Origin: Nocardia altamirensis NBRC 108246
GTDB taxonomy: Bacteria > Actinomycetota > Actinomycetes > Mycobacteriales > Mycobacteriaceae
Direction: 5' to 3'
DNA: 64,000 bases
NCBI RefSeq assembly: GCF_001612685.1
Contig: NZ_BDAY01000014.1
Location: 1-64,000, forward strand
Both the position numbers and the translations under genes were made by a program. Within the stretch, counting starts at the first letter, position 1, and each line of letters begins with the position of its first letter. Below are positions 27,584-35,866 of the stretch, piece by piece. Below the pieces are notes generated by a model that worked only from the letters and a program-made list of their open reading frames with translations, had not been told where the DNA came from and did not search any database.

Positions 27584-28621
27584 ATGAACCAAGAACCCTG
27601 TGTCACGCCCACCGGCCGTGACGTCCCGAGCTCGCCGTTATCGATGGTCTTTACCGATGACCATCAACCGACGAATCGTGCCCACACTATCGAGGTGCGG
27701 GTCGACACCTTGGTCCTGGCCGACTCACCGCGACTCGCGGGTGAAGACTCCGCTCACATTCGCGCACTGGCGGAGGCGGTCGAAGCGCTGCCGCCGATCC
27801 TCGTGCATCGCCCGAGCATGCGGGTGATCGATGGTGCGCATCGAGTCGGTGCGGCCCGGTTACGCGGTGACAAAACGATCGCCGCGCGCTTCTTCGACGG
27901 GACCGAGATGGAGGCGTTCATCGTTGCCGTGCGCATGAACGTCACCCACGGCCTGCCGTTGTCGCTGGCAGATCGCAAGGCCGCGGCCGCCCGGATCATC
28001 CGTGAGCGGCCGGAATGGTCGGATCGGGCCATCGGTGTGACATCGGGACTGTCGCACAAGACAATTGGCGTGCTCCGGCGTTCGACTGGGCCGGATACCC
28101 AGTCGAACGTGCGCATCGGCAGGGACGGCCGACCGCGTTCATCGAGCACCGAAGAGGGGCGCAGGCTCGCCAGCGAGATGATTGCGCGCTCACCGCAGGC
28201 CCCGCTGCGCGAAGTTGCCGAGGCGGCGGGCGTTTCGCTCGGAACCGCGCACGACGTGCGGCAACGGCTGCGTCGTGGCGACGATCCGGTGCCTGCGCGG
28301 CAGCATCGCGGCACGCCGAGCGTTCCGCTCGGGAAGACGCCTGCCAAGCGACCGCAACCGGACCGGTTCGCCGACCGCACCCAGATCAAAGACCCCAAGG
28401 TGGTGATCCAGCGGCTCAGGGCTGATCCCTCGCTGCGGTTCACCGAGTCCGGTCGGGCACTACTACGCAGGCTCGACCTGTGTGCCGGTGCGAACACCGG
28501 GCTGGAGGAAGTCGTGGATGCGCTTCCCGCACACAATGTCTGGCTGATCATTCAGCTGGCATATTGGTTCGCCGAGGACTGGCGGCGGATCGCGGCGCAT
28601 CTCGAGCACCGGAAAGATTGA
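27584..28621 (+). CDS. StrR/ParB-like transcriptional regulator
   Basis: Regulator of 345 aa related to the StrR/NovG group, whose members switch on antibiotic gene clusters. The N-terminal half is a ParB-like fold (residues 30-115: LPPILVHRPSMRVIDGAHR then GLPLSLADRKAAAARII), followed by a helix-turn-helix (WSDRAIGVTSGLSHKTIGVLRR) and a second one (REVAEAAGVSLGTAHDVRQRL). ATG 27584 follows GGGGAG. It has no biosynthetic cluster beside it, so its targets lie elsewhere. Unusually long leader DNA (about 340 bp after the strongest promoter) precedes it. Confidence 0.85.
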   Translation: MNQEPCVTPTGRDVPSSPLSMVFTDDHQPTNRAHTIEVRVDTLVLADSPRLAGEDSAHIRALAEAVEALPPILVHRPSMRVIDGAHRVGAARLRGDKTIAARFFDGTEMEAFIVAVRMNVTHGLPLSLADRKAAAARIIRERPEWSDRAIGVTSGLSHKTIGVLRRSTGPDTQSNVRIGRDGRPRSSSTEEGRRLASEMIARSPQAPLREVAEAAGVSLGTAHDVRQRLRRGDDPVPARQHRGTPSVPLGKTPAKRPQPDRFADRTQIKDPKVVIQRLRADPSLRFTESGRALLRRLDLCAGANTGLEEVVDALPAHNVWLIIQLAYWFAEDWRRIAAHLEHRKD

Positions 28622-28638
28622 CGAGCGGATATTCGATC

Positions 28639-28667
28639 GCGGGCCGCCCGCAGGGGTGGCGGCCCGC
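28639..28667 (+). terminator. Hairpin terminator after the StrR-like gene
   Basis: GCGGGCCGCC at 28639-28648 pairs with 28658-28667 across a 9-nt loop, 17 bp after the stop. There is no T-run. Confidence 0.6.
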
Positions 28668-28736
28668 TCGGAATCACTGGCGAGAACATGTCGACGACGA
28701 ACCCGATGGCTCGACCAAAAAACATGCGAGGCAACA

Positions 28737-28802
28737 GTGTTCAAAGTTCCGATGCTTTTGTGGCTGTGCTGGATCCCTTACGGTGTGCACAACATCTACT
28801 GA
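28737..28802 (+). CDS. Possible 21-aa hydrophobic peptide
   Basis: A GTG-initiated frame of 21 codons with a hydrophobic, tryptophan-containing core (MLLWLCWIPYG). GCGAGG lies five bases before the GTG. It ends 27 bp before the next small membrane-protein gene. It may be a real membrane micropeptide or chance. Confidence 0.25.
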   Translation: MFKVPMLLWLCWIPYGVHNIY

Positions 28803-28829
28803 GGTTTCCCACGAGAAGGGGAGGCTCGA

Positions 28830-29015
28830 ATGCGCTCGCGGTGGCAACCATTCGCGGCTGAGCTCAGGGCTGTCTTCGCTGCGGCGATATTCCTGATCGT
28901 CACGGTGGTCGTCGTCGCGGCGTACTCTGCGGGGCAGCAGCTTCCCGCGCTGTGGACCCTGGTCGACGCAGGTTGGGCAGTATGCGTCGACGCGGCAGCG
29001 GATTTCGGGCGGTAA
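28830..29015 (+). CDS. Small single-pass membrane protein
   Basis: Protein of 61 aa with one strongly hydrophobic helix (about residues 11-34, AVFAAAIFLIVTVVVVAAY) flanked by a positively charged N-terminus, so it would lie in the cytoplasmic membrane with its short C-terminus outside. The ribosome site GGGGAGG six bases before ATG 28830 is one of the best in the window and is the main reason for calling it. It has no recognised family. It lies between a regulator and the lytic transglycosylase gene. Confidence 0.6.
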   Translation: MRSRWQPFAAELRAVFAAAIFLIVTVVVVAAYSAGQQLPALWTLVDAGWAVCVDAAADFGR

Positions 29016-29044
29016 ATGATCCCAGCGGCGAGTTGACCCGAGCG

Positions 29045-29197
29045 GTGCAGAATCCCCGCGCGGTGTGGCGGGATGTCTTCGGTCGCAGACGATCCCGCGC
29101 CGTCAGTGAGACCGAGGTCTCGCTCAGTGAGATCGCATGCATTGAACACGCGATGCGGGACGTTCGGTCCGATACGATTACCGCGTACCCGACATGA
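29045..29197 (+). CDS. Possible 50-aa hypothetical protein
   Basis: A GTG-initiated frame (start uncertain) encoding a basic then acidic polypeptide with the segment AVSETEVSLSEIACIEHAM. The ribosome site is weak. It is included because it lies in a 300-bp stretch with no other gene and its translation is not of the biased shadow type. Low certainty. Confidence 0.25.
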   Translation: MQNPRAVWRDVFGRRRSRAVSETEVSLSEIACIEHAMRDVRSDTITAYPT

Positions 29198-29316
29198 ATT
29201 GCCTTGCACGGCAATTATTTTCGTTGAAAGCGGCCTAACTGACACTGCTGTGCGCCGCCACACAGATCGCCGCTGCGCTCGACGAGTTCGACAATGACGA
29301 GGGGAATGGTTTCCCA

Positions 29317-31206
29317 ATGCGGATATCTGGATCTATCGCAGTATCGGCGCTGGCATTGATGGGGTTGGTGACCGCGGGGTCGGCGAACCAACTCGGCCCG
29401 CCGAAAACGCCCCAGACCCCGTGGGCCAATGCGGCCGGTCCGGCGGTGCAGGTGCACGACAGATTCGCCGACATGATCCCGGTGAGCTTCAAACAATCGT
29501 TGACTTCGGACACGGTCACCCGGCCCGTGGACGGTGCGCCACCACCGGATGGGTCGGTCGGCAAGCTCGCGGTGCCGGGTGACGGACCGCTCGGCATCCC
29601 GGAAATCGTCCTCGCGGCGTACCGCAACGCAGAGCTGGCAATGCAAACCTCGGCGCCGAACTGCGCCGTGCCATGGCACTTGCTTGCCGGCATCGGCGAA
29701 GTGGAGTCGAATCACGCCGCGAACGGCCGCACCGATGTCAACGGCACCACCCCGACCGCAATTTACGGTCCGGCACTGGACGGCACGCTGCCGGGCAACG
29801 AGATCATCAAGGCCTCCGACGGCAGCGCTGTACGCGCTGTCGGGCCGATGCAGTTCCTCCCGAGCACCTGGTCGATGTACGCCGCCGACGGCAACGTGGA
29901 CGGTGCCAAAGACCCGAACAATGTCTTCGACGCGGCGCTCGCGGCGGCCAAGTACCTGTGTTCGGGCGGGCTCGACATGCGTAACCACGATCAGTCGATG
30001 CGAGCGGTGTTGCGCTACAACAATTCCAAGTCCTACGCCGCGCTGGTGTTCGCCTGGTCCGAGGCGTACAAGAACCGCGGTGCAGGCATTCAGGCGCCGA
30101 ACCCGCCCGATCTGCTTGCCGCGATGCCCTGGGGGACCGGGTCGAGCATGATCGTGTCCGAGCCGGTGGCCGAGGGAGACCCGAATACGCCGCCCGCCGA
30201 GGAAAACGCGCCGATCCCCGAGACGACCACCGATGTGCCGAGCGACCCGGTCACAACGACTCCCGACGCGCCGATCACGACCGAGGCGACGACCGACGGC
30301 AATGGACTGCGGATCGAGCTGTACGTCAATGTCTCCGGCCTGGGCAAGGTCCTGTGCGGCATCTTCTGTCCGTCGTCGTCGGATCCCGCATGGCCGAACG
30401 AACCGCAGCCCCCGGTGATCATCACCACGACAGTCACCGCGCCCTATCCGACCGAGCCGCCGGTCACGACGACGACTATCGCACCGACCACGACCGTGCC
30501 GCCGGTGACCACGACCAGCCCCGCGCCGACCACGACCGTGCCACCGGTGACCACGACCCAACCGCCGGTTACCACAACGGAATCCAGCACGGCGAACCCG
30601 ACACCGTCGTCCGCTTCGGTGCCGCCGGCGCCGACGCAGGTCACTACGGCTGTGCCGCAGCCGATCCCGGCACCGGTGACCACCACGAAGCCGAAGCCTG
30701 AGCCGACAACCGCGCCGCAGAGTCCGGCCAAGCCGAAGCCGGAGCAGCCTGCCCCGGTGCCGCCGACAACCGAGCGCACACCGGCCCAACCTTCGGTCAA
30801 GACACCGGGACCCGCGCCGAAGGTGCCGACGCAATCCTCGGTTGCCCCGGTGCCACCGAAACCGGCTCAGCCCACCACAACTCAGCCGGTGCCCAAGCCG
30901 CAGCAGCCGATTCCGGCGGTGCCGCAGGTCCCGACGGTGCCTAAGCCGCAGCAGCCGAACCCGGCCGTGCCCAAGCCGCAACAGCCGAACCCGGCGGTGC
31001 CGCAGGTCCCGGCCGTGCCTAAGCCGCAACAGCCGAACCCGGCGGTGCCGCAGGTCCCGGCGGTGCCTAAGCCGCAGCAGCCGGCCCCGGCCGCTCCGCA
31101 GCCGGCGAAACCTGCGGTGCCGACCATCCCTTCGGCGAACCAGAAACCGGCCCAACCGCCCGCGCCCGCCCAGGTGAAGCCGGTCAAGCCGACGCTGACA
31201 CCGTGA
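29317..31206 (+). CDS. Secreted lytic transglycosylase with long Thr/Pro-rich tail
   Basis: Exported protein of 629 aa. After the signal peptide (residues 1-23), a lysozyme-like lytic transglycosylase domain spans about residues 80-270. It has AGIGEVESNHAANGR (Glu130 in the ES motif is the probable catalytic acid), VRAVGPMQFLPSTW and AAAKYLCSGGLD. Residues 290-629 are a Pro/Thr/Val-rich tail that ends in repeats of KPQQPNPAVPQVPAV and could cross or bind the cell wall. These enzymes cleave the glycan strands of peptidoglycan to anhydro-muropeptides. A terminator lies 32 bp after the stop. GAGGGGA is upstream of ATG 29317. Confidence 0.9.
   Translation: MRISGSIAVSALALMGLVTAGSANQLGPPKTPQTPWANAAGPAVQVHDRFADMIPVSFKQSLTSDTVTRPVDGAPPPDGSVGKLAVPGDGPLGIPEIVLAAYRNAELAMQTSAPNCAVPWHLLAGIGEVESNHAANGRTDVNGTTPTAIYGPALDGTLPGNEIIKASDGSAVRAVGPMQFLPSTWSMYAADGNVDGAKDPNNVFDAALAAAKYLCSGGLDMRNHDQSMRAVLRYNNSKSYAALVFAWSEAYKNRGAGIQAPNPPDLLAAMPWGTGSSMIVSEPVAEGDPNTPPAEENAPIPETTTDVPSDPVTTTPDAPITTEATTDGNGLRIELYVNVSGLGKVLCGIFCPSSSDPAWPNEPQPPVIITTTVTAPYPTEPPVTTTTIAPTTTVPPVTTTSPAPTTTVPPVTTTQPPVTTTESSTANPTPSSASVPPAPTQVTTAVPQPIPAPVTTTKPKPEPTTAPQSPAKPKPEQPAPVPPTTERTPAQPSVKTPGPAPKVPTQSSVAPVPPKPAQPTTTQPVPKPQQPIPAVPQVPTVPKPQQPNPAVPKPQQPNPAVPQVPAVPKPQQPNPAVPQVPAVPKPQQPAPAAPQPAKPAVPTIPSANQKPAQPPAPAQVKPVKPTLTP
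30892..31101 (+). repeat. In-frame tandem repeat coding for KPQQPNPAVPQVPAVP units
   Basis: Four to five related copies (30 or 48 bp) in the 3' part of the transglycosylase gene, near-identical at the DNA level at 30945-31085. One copy lacks the QVPAVP half. Such repeats can expand or contract by slippage and recombination. Confidence 0.85.
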
Positions 31207-31237
31207 CCTGACAGCCGGTCGCACGCCGTCCAGCTGA

Positions 31238-31271
31238 GAACACGGCTCCTTCGGACGAAGGAGCCGTGTTC
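31238..31271. terminator. Terminator, 16-bp perfect stem
   Basis: GAACACGGCTCCTTCG at 31238-31253 pairs with 31256-31271 around a minimal loop. It lies between the transglycosylase gene and the convergent binding-protein gene. Confidence 0.88.
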
Positions 31272-31367
31272 GTGTGTCCGGCAACGATCTTCCGGACCGT
31301 TACCCGATGCTCGGCAGCTGCCGAGCATCGGGTAAACGAAAGCGGAACTGCCCGAAGCGATCCGCGC

Positions 31368-32855
31368 TCACACCGAGATCGAGGCGAGGTCGATGCCGCG
31401 CATCGGCGTTGCCGTCACATCCCGCACCCGCTGCGTCCACACCGCGTGTCCGTGGCCGGACCACAGCGGCACGATCGGAAGATCGCGGAGCAGTTGGTTC
31501 TCGGTGAGCCGGTACAGCTGAGCGCTTTCCGCTGCCGAGCCCGCGGCATCGGCGGCGGCCAGCAGCTGGGCGAAGCCTTCGTCGGTGTATCCGGCGGTCT
31601 TCGCGAGCGCGGTGAGTAGTTCGTGCGGGCCCGCTGTGCTCAGCGAGCGGGTCGTCAGGAAGGGGCCGTCGACGGTTTCGTTCGCGGCGCCCTCGCGTGG
31701 CCTCGCGGTCAGGTCCACCGCGAGCGCGGTGCGGATCTGGTGGGCGAAGGGTGCGGCCCAACGCTCTTGTCTCGCATCGAAGTACATGGTGACCGGACCG
31801 GTGAAGTCGACCTGTCCGAGCAGCGACTTCGCGGCCGCCTCGTCATGGGTACACGGTCGGCAGGTGCCGGAGCGTTCTCCCGGTGCTACGCCGGGTGACA
31901 GCATCGAGCGCGCCGGGTCGACCTGGTGGGCGAGCGGGCCCGCCGCCATTGCTGCGCGGTCCACCGCCATGGCGAACGCGTGCCGCGCGGCCGCGTCCTC
32001 GAAACGCTTGTCGGACACCGGGAAGACCAGATAGTCGGCCTCCGGCAGCGGCCACATCGCGTGCCGGTCGGCGAAGTCGTGATGCATCGCGTCGTGCCGA
32101 CCGTCGGGCACCTCGGTGGCCAGGTCGAGCGAGCCCGCCTCGACCTGGTCGTACTGTGCGGTGGGATCGCCTACCCGCAACCGGATTTCGCGTGCCTTCC
32201 CGGCCGCTTCGCCGACCCGGACGAGTCGCCCGCCTGAACCGGAGTGCCATGGCTCCGCCATCCGGAATGGTCCGTTGCCAATGGGATTCGCGGAGAAACC
32301 GGTCCAGTCCCTTGAAGCGAGTACCGATGCGGGCAAGGGGAGCAGCGCCGGTGCGGCCAGCACCGCAGGCACCTGACCGAAGGGCCGATCCAGCACGATC
32401 CGGATGGTGTAGTCGTCGGGCGCGCTGATCTCCTTGGCCCGCAACACTTCGGTGAGTGCGCCGGAACCGGCCCAGCGCTCGCCCGCGACCGTCCGCCAGG
32501 TATCCACATAGGACTTCGCGGTGACGGGCGTCCCATCGTGGAACTGTCCGTCGGCGCGGAGTTTGATCTCCCAGGTCATTTGGTCGGCACTGGTGACCGA
32601 CTCCGCGGCCCGTGGCGTGCGCTGCCCGGTCGCCGCGTCGTAGTCGAGCAGCGGCGTCCACAGCGCGCCGACGAGCAGCTGTCCGGTCTGGTCGCGCAGG
32701 TCGGCGGGCAGCAGGCTGGCCGGATCGCGGACGCCGACCGTGAGCACGCCGGGCGTCGGCGGCTCCGGCGTCGTGGCGCAGCCTGCGATGCCGAGCAGGA
32801 GTGCGGCGAGCGCGGCGATGAGTCGGGCGGTGTGGTGGCGTGGATTACCAGACAT
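31368..32855 (-). CDS. ABC transporter substrate-binding lipoprotein, family 5 (peptide type)
   Basis: Extracellular solute-binding protein of about 495 aa. The signal sequence ends in the lipobox GIAGC, so it should be lipid-anchored. The family pattern is visible in residues 60-250: WEIKLRADGQFHDGTPVTAKSYVDTW, and NPIGNGPFRM. The family binds oligopeptides, nickel or opines for import. No permease or ATPase genes flank it, so it is an orphan or serves a distant transporter. The start is uncertain (32855 or GTG at 32882): no clear ribosome site is present at either, which allows a leaderless transcript. It is divergent from the next gene by 187 bp. Confidence 0.88.
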   Translation of the reverse strand: MSGNPRHHTARLIAALAALLLGIAGCATTPEPPTPGVLTVGVRDPASLLPADLRDQTGQLLVGALWTPLLDYDAATGQRTPRAAESVTSADQMTWEIKLRADGQFHDGTPVTAKSYVDTWRTVAGERWAGSGALTEVLRAKEISAPDDYTIRIVLDRPFGQVPAVLAAPALLPLPASVLASRDWTGFSANPIGNGPFRMAEPWHSGSGGRLVRVGEAAGKAREIRLRVGDPTAQYDQVEAGSLDLATEVPDGRHDAMHHDFADRHAMWPLPEADYLVFPVSDKRFEDAAARHAFAMAVDRAAMAAGPLAHQVDPARSMLSPGVAPGERSGTCRPCTHDEAAAKSLLGQVDFTGPVTMYFDARQERWAAPFAHQIRTALAVDLTARPREGAANETVDGPFLTTRSLSTAGPHELLTALAKTAGYTDEGFAQLLAAADAAGSAAESAQLYRLTENQLLRDLPIVPLWSGHGHAVWTQRVRDVTATPMRGIDLASISV

Positions 32856-33042
32856 AGCAACATCATTGACCCGTGCCTGCACGAATTACACAGCTATGCG
32901 CGGTATTACGCGGCCACCGCTATGAAAGTGTGTTCAGCGCTGCGAGGTATCGCGCCGAAGCGGTGTTGACACTTACAGTGAGGCATCCCTGCTACCAGGA
33001 CTCCCTGGTCATACAGGTGATCACGCCCGCTGGGAGGTAGTC

Positions 33043-34395
33043 GTGCGTCACTGGTTGTTCCGGACGTCCCTGCTGTTGGCCACGGTGCTGGCCACCGCCG
33101 CCGCTACCGCCGTGCCTGCGGCCGCCTGCGGAGAGGAGGACGGCCCGCACGGCATGGCCGCTCAGCCCACCGGTTCGCCGGGCGCGGAGAAGAACGTCAA
33201 GGCGGTCGGCAACGTCCCGGACGCCAAGGGCGCGATCGCACTGCAGTTCCTCCAGTACGGTAACCGCGATGTCATGGTGGTCTCCGGCCAGTTCGGCGTG
33301 AAGACCTACGACCTCACCGCGAACCCGGCGAAGCCGAAGCTGATCGGCCAGCTCAACCTGCCCGGCATGTGGGAAACCGAGGACACCGAGGTCGATCCCG
33401 TGCGCAAGCGCGTCTTCCTCGCCCGCGACCCACGCGCGTTCGGCGGCAACGTCCGCACCGGCGAGTCCGGCATCTATGTCGTCGATCTGGCCGATCCGGC
33501 GAAGCCGTCCGTCATGAGCTACGTCAAGGTCCCCGCAGGCCACACCACCACCTGCATCAACGACTGCCAGTTCCTGTGGACCGGCGGCCCGGCGAAGGCG
33601 GACAGCCAGCCCGCGGAATGGGGCGGTCGCCCGATCTGGGTCACCGACATCAGGAATCCGCGTCAGCCGAAGGTCAATCCCAACCCGATCGAGCTGGCCC
33701 GCAACGACGGCAAGACCGACTACGTGCACGACGTCCAGGTGGACGAGACGGGTGTGGCCTGGGCCTCCGGTCGCGGTGGCGTGCGCGGATATTGGACAGC
33801 AGGCATGCACAAGGACCCGGTGACCGGCAAGCTCCGCCTGGCAACGCCGACCGATCCGGTGCCCTATGCGGGCGGCGGCATCAAGGAGACGGCGGCCCCC
33901 TCCAAGTTCATGCACAACAGCTTCCGCCCGATCGGTAACCGCGCGAAGGACGGCGGTGACACCGGCCACTGGGGCGATGGAAACCTGCTCTACGCCACCG
34001 AGGAGAGCTTCGTCGACGGCTGCGCAGGCGACGGCGTGCTCGTCATCGCCTCGCTGACAGGTTCCTACGGCGGCGAAGGCTGGCGGTCCACGCCGCAGAA
34101 ACCCTTCCGGCTCAACACCATCGGTACCTGGAGTGTCGCTGGACAGGAAGGAAGCGACCCGGCGTCCGCCGACTGCTCGGCGCACTACTTCGACGTGCGC
34201 GACAAGGTCCTCGTCCAGTCGTTCTATGCCCAAGGCACCAGATTCCTGGATGTCAGCGATCCGACCAACCCCAAGCAGATCGCGTACTACCGCCCCGCCG
34301 ACGCCGCCGCGTGGGCCCCGTACTGGCACCGCGGGTTCGCCTACGTAGCCGACAACAACCGGGGAATCGACATCCTCCAGCTCAACGCTCGATGA
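33043..34395 (+). CDS. Secreted LVIVD-repeat beta-propeller protein
   Basis: Exported protein of 450 aa. A signal peptide (residues 1-28) is followed by repeated short blades of the LVIVD type, for example YGNRDVMVVSGQFGVKTYDL, SGIYVVDLADPAKPSVMSYV, IWVTDIRNPRQPKV and TRFLDVSDPTNPKQIAYY, which together should close a beta-propeller. Family members are found on the surface of many bacteria and their ligands are mostly unknown. Conserved His and Asp residues (HTTTCINDC, YVHDVQV) might bind a metal. The GTG start is preceded by GGGAGGT. Two to three cysteine pairs are present. Confidence 0.82.
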   Translation: MRHWLFRTSLLLATVLATAAATAVPAAACGEEDGPHGMAAQPTGSPGAEKNVKAVGNVPDAKGAIALQFLQYGNRDVMVVSGQFGVKTYDLTANPAKPKLIGQLNLPGMWETEDTEVDPVRKRVFLARDPRAFGGNVRTGESGIYVVDLADPAKPSVMSYVKVPAGHTTTCINDCQFLWTGGPAKADSQPAEWGGRPIWVTDIRNPRQPKVNPNPIELARNDGKTDYVHDVQVDETGVAWASGRGGVRGYWTAGMHKDPVTGKLRLATPTDPVPYAGGGIKETAAPSKFMHNSFRPIGNRAKDGGDTGHWGDGNLLYATEESFVDGCAGDGVLVIASLTGSYGGEGWRSTPQKPFRLNTIGTWSVAGQEGSDPASADCSAHYFDVRDKVLVQSFYAQGTRFLDVSDPTNPKQIAYYRPADAAAWAPYWHRGFAYVADNNRGIDILQLNAR

Positions 34396-34482
34396 TCGTT
34401 TGATGACGCGCACCAGGATGCGTTGGTCAACGGAGTCTGCCACCCTGACGGGGTTTGTCGGTCCGCGAGGAAGCGAAGCACG

Positions 34483-34773
34483 GTGAGCAGTCGAGACGAA
34501 GCACAGCCAAGCACCAACGCAGAATTCGAGCTGGCCATGGCCTGGCTGCGCGCCGTCGCGGCGGCCGGTCTGTCCGCCGAAGCCGCACACGAGGCCGCAC
34601 AGGCCAGCCTCGTTCGGCTAATGCGTGACCTCGATACCGCATGGAGCGAGGCCGAGCAGATCGTCGCGACGGCCGACGATCCGCGGCTGGTCGCGGAACT
34701 CGAAACGTTCGCCGAGTCCTTCCACGCCGCCCGCGCCGAACGCACCAAGGAGTCGGCGGCCGAGCGTTCGTAG
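34483..34773 (+). CDS. Hypothetical helical protein, 96 aa
   Basis: Small soluble protein, probably all alpha-helical, rich in Ala and Glu. Residues 12-90 contain a continuous series of amphipathic heptad-like segments (LAMAWLRAVAAAGLSAEAAHEAA then AELETFAESFHAARAERTKE), so a coiled coil or helical bundle is likely. GTG 34483 has GAGGAAG upstream. The longer frame from 34423 starts inside a poor context. A 10-bp stem hairpin follows directly. I do not recognise the family. Confidence 0.55.
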   Translation: MSSRDEAQPSTNAEFELAMAWLRAVAAAGLSAEAAHEAAQASLVRLMRDLDTAWSEAEQIVATADDPRLVAELETFAESFHAARAERTKESAAERS

Positions 34774-34782
34774 CCGGCTACT

Positions 34783-34809
34783 CGGTCGAGGCGGAGCCTG
34801 CCTCGACCG
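34783..34809 (+). terminator. Hairpin terminator, 10-bp stem
   Basis: CGGTCGAGGC at 34783-34792 pairs with 34800-34809 around a 7-nt loop, just 9 bp after the stop of the small helical protein gene. Confidence 0.6.
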
Positions 34810-34916
34810 GCCCGCGACGCGCGGTCGCGAGGGCAGCGAATCGGATTCCGCCGTGGTCTACCGTGTAGCTGGCAGCTGTTCAGTGGGCGGAAAGGGATAC
34901 CGGTGGTGGTCGGCGG

Positions 34917-35513
34917 ATGAGTACGCGCAATCCGGCGCCGACGGTCCGGACCACGCTGAATCGCGACTACATTGCCGCCGTTGCGGTCTCGGTGGTCGAC
35001 GCGCAAGGCATGGACGGGTTCTCGATGCGCAAGCTCGGTGCCGCGCTCGGCGCCGACCCGATGGCGGTCTACCGCCACTACACCGATCAGCAGGACCTCT
35101 TCGACGGCATCGCTGCGTACATGTTCGCCGAGCTGGACATGGAAAGCCTGCCGTGGCAGGAGGACTGGCGTGAACTGCTGCGTGCGTACGCCGATCGGCT
35201 GCGCTCCACCTTGCGCAAGCACCCGAATGCGGTGCCGATCTTCGCCACCCGCCAGGTGCACAGCCCGTCGGCCGTCGAGACCGGCGCATGGATGGTCGAA
35301 ACCCTCCAGGCAGCAGGCTTTTCCCCGGCGGTCGCGCCTCAGCTGACCCGCTGTCTGCGCGAGTACGTGATCGGTCACATCCTCAGCCGGGCGATCGCCA
35401 CCGTCACCGCGGAGCGCACGGGGGAGGCGCCGCTCGCGGGCCTGGACGCCGACCACTTCCAGCTCGGCCTCACCGCGCTGCTCGACGGGTTCGGCAACCT
35501 CCGAACTGTCTAG
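34917..35513 (+). CDS. TetR-family regulator
   Basis: Repressor-type regulator of 198 aa. The helix-turn-helix is at about residues 15-60 (AVSVVDAQGMDGFSMRKLGAALGADPMAVYRHY), followed by a ligand-binding domain of the TetR_C type that begins near residue 85 (WRELLRAYADRLRSTLRKHPN). TetR proteins bind an operator close to their own gene and release it when a ligand binds. The adjacent gene downstream is the sphingomyelinase, 353 bp away in the same direction; a regulatory link is possible but not shown. Confidence 0.9.
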   Translation: MSTRNPAPTVRTTLNRDYIAAVAVSVVDAQGMDGFSMRKLGAALGADPMAVYRHYTDQQDLFDGIAAYMFAELDMESLPWQEDWRELLRAYADRLRSTLRKHPNAVPIFATRQVHSPSAVETGAWMVETLQAAGFSPAVAPQLTRCLREYVIGHILSRAIATVTAERTGEAPLAGLDADHFQLGLTALLDGFGNLRTV

Positions 35514-35866
35514 GTGTGACGCCCGAAATCCATGCCGAGGATCGGCACCCTTTTTGTTTTCCCGCACACGAATTGGCGTGCCCCATCGGGTCCGAAAAAT
35601 CAACAGGTATGGGGCTCCAGAATATTGGACTTGAACGCTCGAAATGCGGAATGAACGCTTGACAATCGGGCGGAACTGACATCGACAATCTGCCCTGCAC
35701 TGCCAATAAGATTGCGGCCGTATGGAATTCGATGAGAGACACCGGGCTGGCATCGATTGATAATGGTTCGATCACCCATTGGTCATCTGTGCGTAAGTGC
35801 GGGCGATTTGTATTCAGCGATGCCGTCCGATAACCGGACGGGCCTTGTTGGATCGAAGGAGAAAGC
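35514..35866. other. Intergenic region upstream of the sphingomyelinase gene
   Basis: A 353-bp stretch of lower GC content without a gene. TTGACA occurs at 35659-35664 and GATAAT at 35759-35764 but they are too far apart to be a single promoter. The sphingomyelinase promoter should lie here. Confidence 0.5.

Noticed and set aside
29215..31284. 689-codon minus-strand frame opposite the lytic transglycosylase
   Set aside because: Arg/Leu/Gly repeats produced by reading the proline/threonine-rich tail backwards; not a real protein.
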